Part shown: in pieces, positions 60,289 through 64,000 of the stretch
Position numbering within the stretch: the first letter of the stretch is position 1
How the letters are laid out: each line of letters begins with the position of its first letter
Source: Brevundimonas sp.
GTDB lineage: Bacteria > Pseudomonadota > Alphaproteobacteria > Caulobacterales > Caulobacteraceae
Assembly (NCBI RefSeq): GCF_027487935.1
Contig: NZ_JAIYCP010000033.1
Coordinates: 111,872 to 175,871 of the forward strand
Direction of reading: 5' to 3'
Length of the DNA: 64,000 nt
Translations under genes and position numbers: made by a program
Notes under the pieces: model-generated
What the model was told of the DNA's origin: nothing
What the model saw: only the letters and a program-made list of their open reading frames with translations
Databases searched by the model: none

Positions 60289-60720
60289 TTAGCCCTCCAC
60301 GACGTTGAGGCCCATGGCGCGAGCCGAGCCTTCGATGATCCGGGTCGCGGCGTCCAGGTCGTTCGCGTTCAGATCCTTCATCTTCTTCTCGGCGATCTCG
60401 CGCAGCTGGCCGCGCGTGATCTTGCCGGCCACTTCGCGGCCCGTCATCTTCGAGCCCGAGGTGATCCCTGCGGCCTGTTTGATGTAGTGGGTCGCGGGCG
60501 GGGTCTTGGTGACGAAGGTGAAGCTCTTGTCCTGATAGACCGTGATCACGGTCGGCAGGGGCGTGCCTTTGACTTCCTTCTCGGTCCGGGCGTTGAACTC
60601 CTTGACGAAGCCCATGATGTTGACGCCGCGCTGACCGAGGGCGGGCCCGATCGGGGGTGACGGCGTGGCATTGCCGGCCGGCACCTGCAGTTTGATATAG
60701 CCCAGAATCTTCTTGGCCAT
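60289..60720 (-). CDS. rplK: 50S ribosomal protein L11
   Basis: Encodes 143 residues from ATG 60720 ([20 protein letters not shown]), with AGGAGAGACC upstream; the ORF track adds 10 residues. [21 protein letters not shown] and the Pro-rich N-domain are the thiostrepton and RelA-linked region of L11. First gene of the rplK-rplA unit, downstream of nusG. Confidence 0.98.
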   Translation of the reverse strand: MAKKILGYIKLQVPAGNATPSPPIGPALGQRGVNIMGFVKEFNARTEKEVKGTPLPTVITVYQDKSFTFVTKTPPATHYIKQAAGITSGSKMTGREVAGKITRGQLREIAEKKMKDLNANDLDAATRIIEGSARAMGLNVVEG

Positions 60721-60852
60721 TGGTCTCTCCTGTAATGGCCCTGAACTCAATCAGGGCCGGTGAGCCGTGGTCTGGCATGGCTGCCTCCCACGGATTTCTG
60801 CGGGCGAACCCGCACCGCCCCTCAGAGCGAGGCGCGCGTGTAGCAAAAGGAC

Positions 60853-60886
60853 GCCGCAAAAGCAAACGGCGGCCCGAAGGCCGCCG
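60853..60886 (-). terminator. Probable terminator after nusG
   Basis: On the minus strand CGGCGGCC-ttcg-GGCCGCCG is followed by TTTGCTTTTGC. The 8-bp stem has a stable TTCG loop. It lies 28 bases after the nusG stop and may separate secE-nusG from rplK-rplA. Confidence 0.8.
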
Positions 60887-60913
60887 CTGCAGAAAACGGG
60901 AACCGGTCCGAAA

Positions 60914-61492
60914 TCAGCCCGCGTTCTTTTCGACCTGATTGTATTCCAGATCGACCGGGGTCGGGCGGCCGAAGATGGACACGGCCACGCGCAGGCGGGC
61001 GTTGTCCTCGTCGACGCTCTCGACCTGGCCCTCGAAGCTGGCGAAGGGTCCGTCGATGACCTTGACGGTCTCGCCGATGTCGAAGCGGATGGTGGGCTTC
61101 GGACGTTCGACGCCCTCCTCCACCTGGCCGATGATGTTCTGGACCTCACGCTCCGAGACCGGCAGCGGCTTGGTGCCGCCCGCGGCGCCCAGGAAGCCCG
61201 TGACCTTCGGCGTGTTCTTGACCAGGTGATAGGCGTCGTCGGTCATCTCCATCTTCACCAGCACATAGCCGGGGAAGAATTTGCGCTCGGAGTTGACCTT
61301 CCGGCCGCGGCGGATCTCGACCACGTCCTCGGTCGGCACCAGGATTTCAGAGAAACAGTCCTCGAGGCCCTGCTGGCGCGCCTGATCGGTCAGGTGCTGG
61401 GCGACCTTCTTCTCGAAATTCGAATAGGCGTGGACGATGTACCATTTGTGCCGGGGATTGGCGGCAGACTTGGCGGGGGCTGCATCGGTCAT
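60914..61492 (-). CDS. nusG: Transcription termination/antitermination factor NusG
   Basis: Encodes 192 residues. NGN domain: HKWYIVHAYSNFEKKVAQHL and GYVLVKMEMTDDAYHLVKNT; KOW domain: IGETVKVIDGPFASFEGQVE. NusG binds the polymerase clamp, promotes elongation, and links to Rho or S10. An extra N-terminal 15 residues (MTDAAPAKSAANPRH) is typical of alphaproteobacteria. It follows secE by 12 bases. Confidence 0.98.
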   Translation of the reverse strand: MTDAAPAKSAANPRHKWYIVHAYSNFEKKVAQHLTDQARQQGLEDCFSEILVPTEDVVEIRRGRKVNSERKFFPGYVLVKMEMTDDAYHLVKNTPKVTGFLGAAGGTKPLPVSEREVQNIIGQVEEGVERPKPTIRFDIGETVKVIDGPFASFEGQVESVDEDNARLRVAVSIFGRPTPVDLEYNQVEKNAG

Positions 61493-61504
61493 GGGGCGTG
61501 TTTC

Positions 61505-61795
61505 CTACTGGCCGATCGCGAGGATGAAGCGCGAGGCCAAAGACAGACCGGCGTCGACCACGAAGAAGAAGATCGCGGCGATCACGACCATGATCAGAAC
61601 CATCACCGAGGTGATCCAGGTTTCCTTGCGGCTCGGCCAGACGATCTTGCGCCCCTCGGCGCGGACCTGGCTGATGAACTGCGGAATGGAGGTGCGCTTC
61701 TTCGGCGCGGCCGTTTCGGCCGCCACGGCGTTCCCGGCGATCGCCGGCTGGACGGGCTGGGTGCGGCGCCCCGAGGGGCTCTTGGCCTTGGCCAT
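61505..61795 (-). CDS. secE: Preprotein translocase subunit SecE
   Basis: Encodes 96 residues from ATG 61795 (MAKAKSPSGRRTQPVQPAIA); the ORF track adds 7 residues. The conserved FISQVRAEGRKIVWPSRKET amphipathic helix precedes the TM segment VMVLIMVVIAAIFFFVVDAG. SecE clamps SecY halves in the Sec channel. The single-TM form is usual outside enterobacteria. tRNA-Trp lies just upstream, nusG downstream. Confidence 0.97.
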   Translation of the reverse strand: MAKAKSPSGRRTQPVQPAIAGNAVAAETAAPKKRTSIPQFISQVRAEGRKIVWPSRKETWITSVMVLIMVVIAAIFFFVVDAGLSLASRFILAIGQ

Positions 61796-61859
61796 GGTCT
61801 TCTGGTCTCGTTTCAACGTGCTGACGGTGCAGATGGGGACCCGCCCCGTCAGGGAAAAG

Positions 61860-61935
61860 TGGCAGGAGTGGAGGGACTCGAACCCACGACCCTCGGTTTT
61901 GGAGACCGATGCTCTACCAGCTGAGCTACACTCCT
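61860..61935 (-). tRNA. trnW: tRNA-Trp (anticodon CCA)
   Basis: The minus strand starts AGGAGTGTAGCTCAGCTGG and ends CCCTCCACTCCTGCCA, with encoded CCA. The acceptor stem AGGAGTG pairs with CACTCCT, the anticodon loop is CTCCAAA (CCA) in a TCGGT/ACCGA stem, and the T-loop GTTCGAG is present. The tRNA-Trp-secE-nusG-rplK order is typical of alphaproteobacteria. Confidence 0.97.
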
Positions 61936-62101
61936 AGGTTCCGGACAAAACTATAACGCGCCGGAGGGTCTCCCCCCAGGCGCGCTCGGCTTCGCCAGAC
62001 CGCGGCGTATGCCCGACCGCGAGGGGGTTTTCAAGCGCATCCTCCCCCGAACTTCGTTTCCGGAGACGCCGACCGCGCAAAGCGCAGTGGAGAGACCCGG
62101 C

Positions 62102-63436
62102 CTAATCCTCGTACTGTTCCGCCACGGCCCGGGCCTCGTCCTCAGGCCTGACCAGCTGTTTGAACAGAAGTTTGTCGATGCGGCGGTCGTCCATGTCGAT
62201 GACCTCCACCTCGAACCGGCCCAGTTGCAGGACTTCGCCCTCATGCGGAACCCGCGACAGCTGGTGCAGCACAAGCCCGGCGATGGTGTGAAAACCGTCC
62301 GCCTCGCCGAAATCCTCGCCCAGGGCATCCGCCAGTTCGTCAATGTCCGTCTGGCCGTCGACCAGCCAGCTTCCGTCCTCGCGCTGGCGCACATTGACCT
62401 CGGCGTCATCGTGGCCCTCGTCGAAATCACCGGCGATCATCTCGAGCAGATCGGTCGCGGTCACCACGCCTTCAAAGGCCCCGAACTCATCAACCAGGAA
62501 GGCCATATGGACCTTGGAGGCCTTCATGATCTCCAGGGCCTTCAGCACCGAGGTCGACTGCGGAATGAAGGCCGGGGTCTGGATATGCTTCTCGACATTG
62601 AACTCGCCATTATCCAGCAGGCTGTCGAGCAGGTCCTTCTTGTGGATCACGCCCAGCGGGTTATCGACGTCGTTCTCGCGGGCCACCACGATGCGCGAAT
62701 AGGGGCAGGTCCGGATCTCCTTGCGCAGGATGTCGTCGGAATCGTCCAACGCGATCCAGAACACCTCATGCCGGGGCGTCATGGCGACGCGGATCGGGCG
62801 GTCGCCCAGACGCAGGATCTCTTCGATCATGGTCTGCTCTTCGGGCTCGATCAGGCCCGACGCCGTGCCCTCGGCGATCATCGTCTCGACCTCTTCCTGG
62901 GTCACGTCGGAGCCGTCGCGATCCCGGACATTCATCAGTTTCAGGATGGTCGAGGTCGAGGCGGTCAGGATCACGACGAAAGGCTTCAGCACGATCGCCA
63001 CGGTCGAGATCGGCGATGCCATCTTGGAGGCGATGGCCTCGGGGAAGATGAGCGCCAGCCGCTTGGGCACCAGCTCGCCGACGATCACCGAGACATAGGT
63101 GATGGCGATGATGACCAGGGTGGTCGAGACCACCTGGGCCCAGTGGCCGATGACCGGGAAGGCCCCGGACAGGATCAGGTTCAACTCACTGGCGATGGCC
63201 GCCTGGCCATAGGCACCTGCGGCGATCCCGATCAGGGTGATTCCGACCTGCACGGCAGACAGGAAATGGGTCGGCTCCTCGGCCAGTTTGAGCGCGGCCC
63301 GCGCACCCCTGTCGCCGCGCTCGGCCCGCGCCTGCAGTTTGGACTTCCGGGACGAGACGACCGCCAGCTCGGTCATGGCGAACAGGCCGTTGAGCACCAC
63401 GAGGGCCAGAACAACGGCGATGGCGAAGGCTAACAT
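62102..63436 (-). CDS. Hemolysin/CNNM family transporter-like protein (DUF21, two CBS, CorC_HlyC)
   Basis: Encodes 444 residues. The DUF21 membrane domain (about 1-200) has MLAFAIAVVLALVVLNGLFA, GITLIGIAAGAYGQAAIA and IAITYVSVIVGELVPKRLAL. Two CBS domains follow (TPRHEVFWIALDD and HIQTPAFIPQSTSVLKALEI), then CorC_HlyC at the end. Relatives transport or regulate magnesium/cobalt (CorB, YhdP, CNNM). True hemolysin activity is unlikely. It lies between tRNA-Trp and tuf. Confidence 0.92.
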   Translation of the reverse strand: MLAFAIAVVLALVVLNGLFAMTELAVVSSRKSKLQARAERGDRGARAALKLAEEPTHFLSAVQVGITLIGIAAGAYGQAAIASELNLILSGAFPVIGHWAQVVSTTLVIIAITYVSVIVGELVPKRLALIFPEAIASKMASPISTVAIVLKPFVVILTASTSTILKLMNVRDRDGSDVTQEEVETMIAEGTASGLIEPEEQTMIEEILRLGDRPIRVAMTPRHEVFWIALDDSDDILRKEIRTCPYSRIVVARENDVDNPLGVIHKKDLLDSLLDNGEFNVEKHIQTPAFIPQSTSVLKALEIMKASKVHMAFLVDEFGAFEGVVTATDLLEMIAGDFDEGHDDAEVNVRQREDGSWLVDGQTDIDELADALGEDFGEADGFHTIAGLVLHQLSRVPHEGEVLQLGRFEVEVIDMDDRRIDKLLFKQLVRPEDEARAVAEQYED

Positions 63437-63530
63437 CTAGGGGGGTCGGAACCGGCGCGGCGCAACATTCGGCATCCGCAGTCTCCATGATAGGGGCATT
63501 TGGTCCCCTCCGCCACGGTTTCCTTGGCGA

Positions 63531-63656
63531 TCAGTGCATCCGGCCGGCCTCGACACCGCCATGGGCCACCCGCGAACCCGCATCGGGTAGAACCGCGCAG
63601 GCCGACACACCGAGGAAGGTGCCGATGAACAGGCCGATACGAAGTGCGCGTCGCAT
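63531..63656 (-). CDS. Very small putative lipoprotein
   Basis: Encodes 41 residues from ATG 63656, MRRALRIGLFIGTFLGVSAC then AVLPDAGSRVAHGGVEAGRM. The N-terminus is a signal with lipobox LGVSAC, giving a mature lipopeptide of about 22 residues. The ORF track adds 44 residues upstream. It stands between tuf and the CBS gene. No family is recognised. Confidence 0.4.
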   Translation of the reverse strand: MRRALRIGLFIGTFLGVSACAVLPDAGSRVAHGGVEAGRMH

Positions 63657-63791
63657 GGTGACGGGGTCCCTGACGTTCAGACCGCGAACCAAGCGGCCGC
63701 CCGTCGGTGCCCCGCAAGCCGGTACACCGGAGCGGGATGGCTTAACCCTGCTTCTCCCCCGGCAGGTGATGCCCCGGGGTTCACGCACAGC

Positions 63792-63824
63792 AAAACGGCC
63801 CCCGGGATTCCCCCGGGGGCCGCT
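63792..63824 (-). terminator. Rho-independent terminator of tuf
   Basis: On the minus strand CGGCCCCCGGG-ggaat-CCCGGGGGCCG is followed by TTTTGCTG, about 27 bases past the tuf stop. It is a very strong stem. Confidence 0.9.
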
Positions 63825-63850
63825 CTGTTACGCTGACTTGAGTTCGCCGA

Positions 63851-64000
63851 TTACTCGGTGATCTTCGACACAACGCCGGCACCGACCGTGCGGCCGCCTT
63901 CGCGGATGGCGAAGCGCAGGCCCTGGTCCATGGCGATCGGGGTGATCAGCTCGACGTTCAGCTCGGCATTGTCGCCGGGCATGATCATCTCGACACCTTC
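63851..64000 (-). CDS. tuf: Elongation factor Tu, C-terminal end (partial)
   Basis: The minus strand frame ends [16 protein letters not shown] and TAA at 63851-63853; further up it reads [20 protein letters not shown] then LRFAIR. This is domain III of EF-Tu, which brings aminoacyl-tRNA to the ribosome. The rest of the gene lies beyond the window. Its place upstream of tRNA-Trp-secE-nusG fits the usual alphaproteobacterial order. Confidence 0.97.
   Translation of the reverse strand, partial: EGVEMIMPGDNAELNVELITPIAMDQGLRFAIREGGRTVGAGVVSKITE

Overview
The window is high-GC alphaproteobacterial chromosome, most likely Caulobacterales and probably Brevundimonas or a close relative. Evidence for this is an RcdA (DUF1465)-DUF1192-quinone oxidoreductase cluster, a TrcR (DUF1013) cell-cycle regulator, a phoR-pstCAB-phoU-phoB operon without pstS, an aa3 oxidase subunit IV next to a three-subunit transhydrogenase, and a cysteine-free L31. 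The assignment comes from gene content only. Nearly all genes are housekeeping; there is no prophage, IS transposase or CRISPR array.

Layout. 0-9.5 kb: end of a PHA synthase gene, periplasmic MsrB, type 2 ArgC, rplM-rpsI with terminator, a Rid protein, a FemAB-like acyltransferase, a HIT protein and an ABC exporter. 9-19 kb: rpmE, an L,D-transpeptidase, rcdA, DUF1192, quinone oxidoreductase, a secreted CVNH/crystallin-like protein, trcR, ubiX, two DUF465 proteins, a diguanylate cyclase, purE-purK and COQ9. 19.6-30 kb: rpsU (apparently starting at CTG), a NatAB-like ABC exporter and the phosphate regulon. 30-42 kb: a gamma-glutamyltransferase, hslO, an SDR enzyme, a SerB-SerA fusion, a GDSL autotransporter and an MHYT-like hybrid kinase. 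42-50 kb: aceA and its divergent regulator, two tandem ParDE-type modules made by duplication, a WYL regulator and an alternative oxidase. 50-55 kb: a pnt operon interrupted by repeats and extra small genes. 55-64 kb: hydrolases, then rplA, rplK, nusG, secE, tRNA-Trp, a CBS/CorC protein and the end of tuf, all on the minus strand.

The most unusual parts are as follows. (1) One ORF joins a full phosphoserine phosphatase to a full 3-phosphoglycerate dehydrogenase. (2) Between pntAA and pntAB, two near-identical ~235-bp palindromic elements are each preceded by a copy of the pntAB start; both remain open in the operon frame, so translational coupling is kept through the inserts. (3) A ~1-kb tandem duplication produced two ParDE-type pairs flanked by fragments of the neighbouring scfR-like and WYL genes; the pairs have diverged in blocks. 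(4) rpsU appears to start at CTG. (5) Long palindromic repeats sit in many intergenic regions. Respiratory and quinone genes recur (UbiX, COQ9, alternative oxidase, transhydrogenase, oxidase subunit IV) but lie in separate transcription units.
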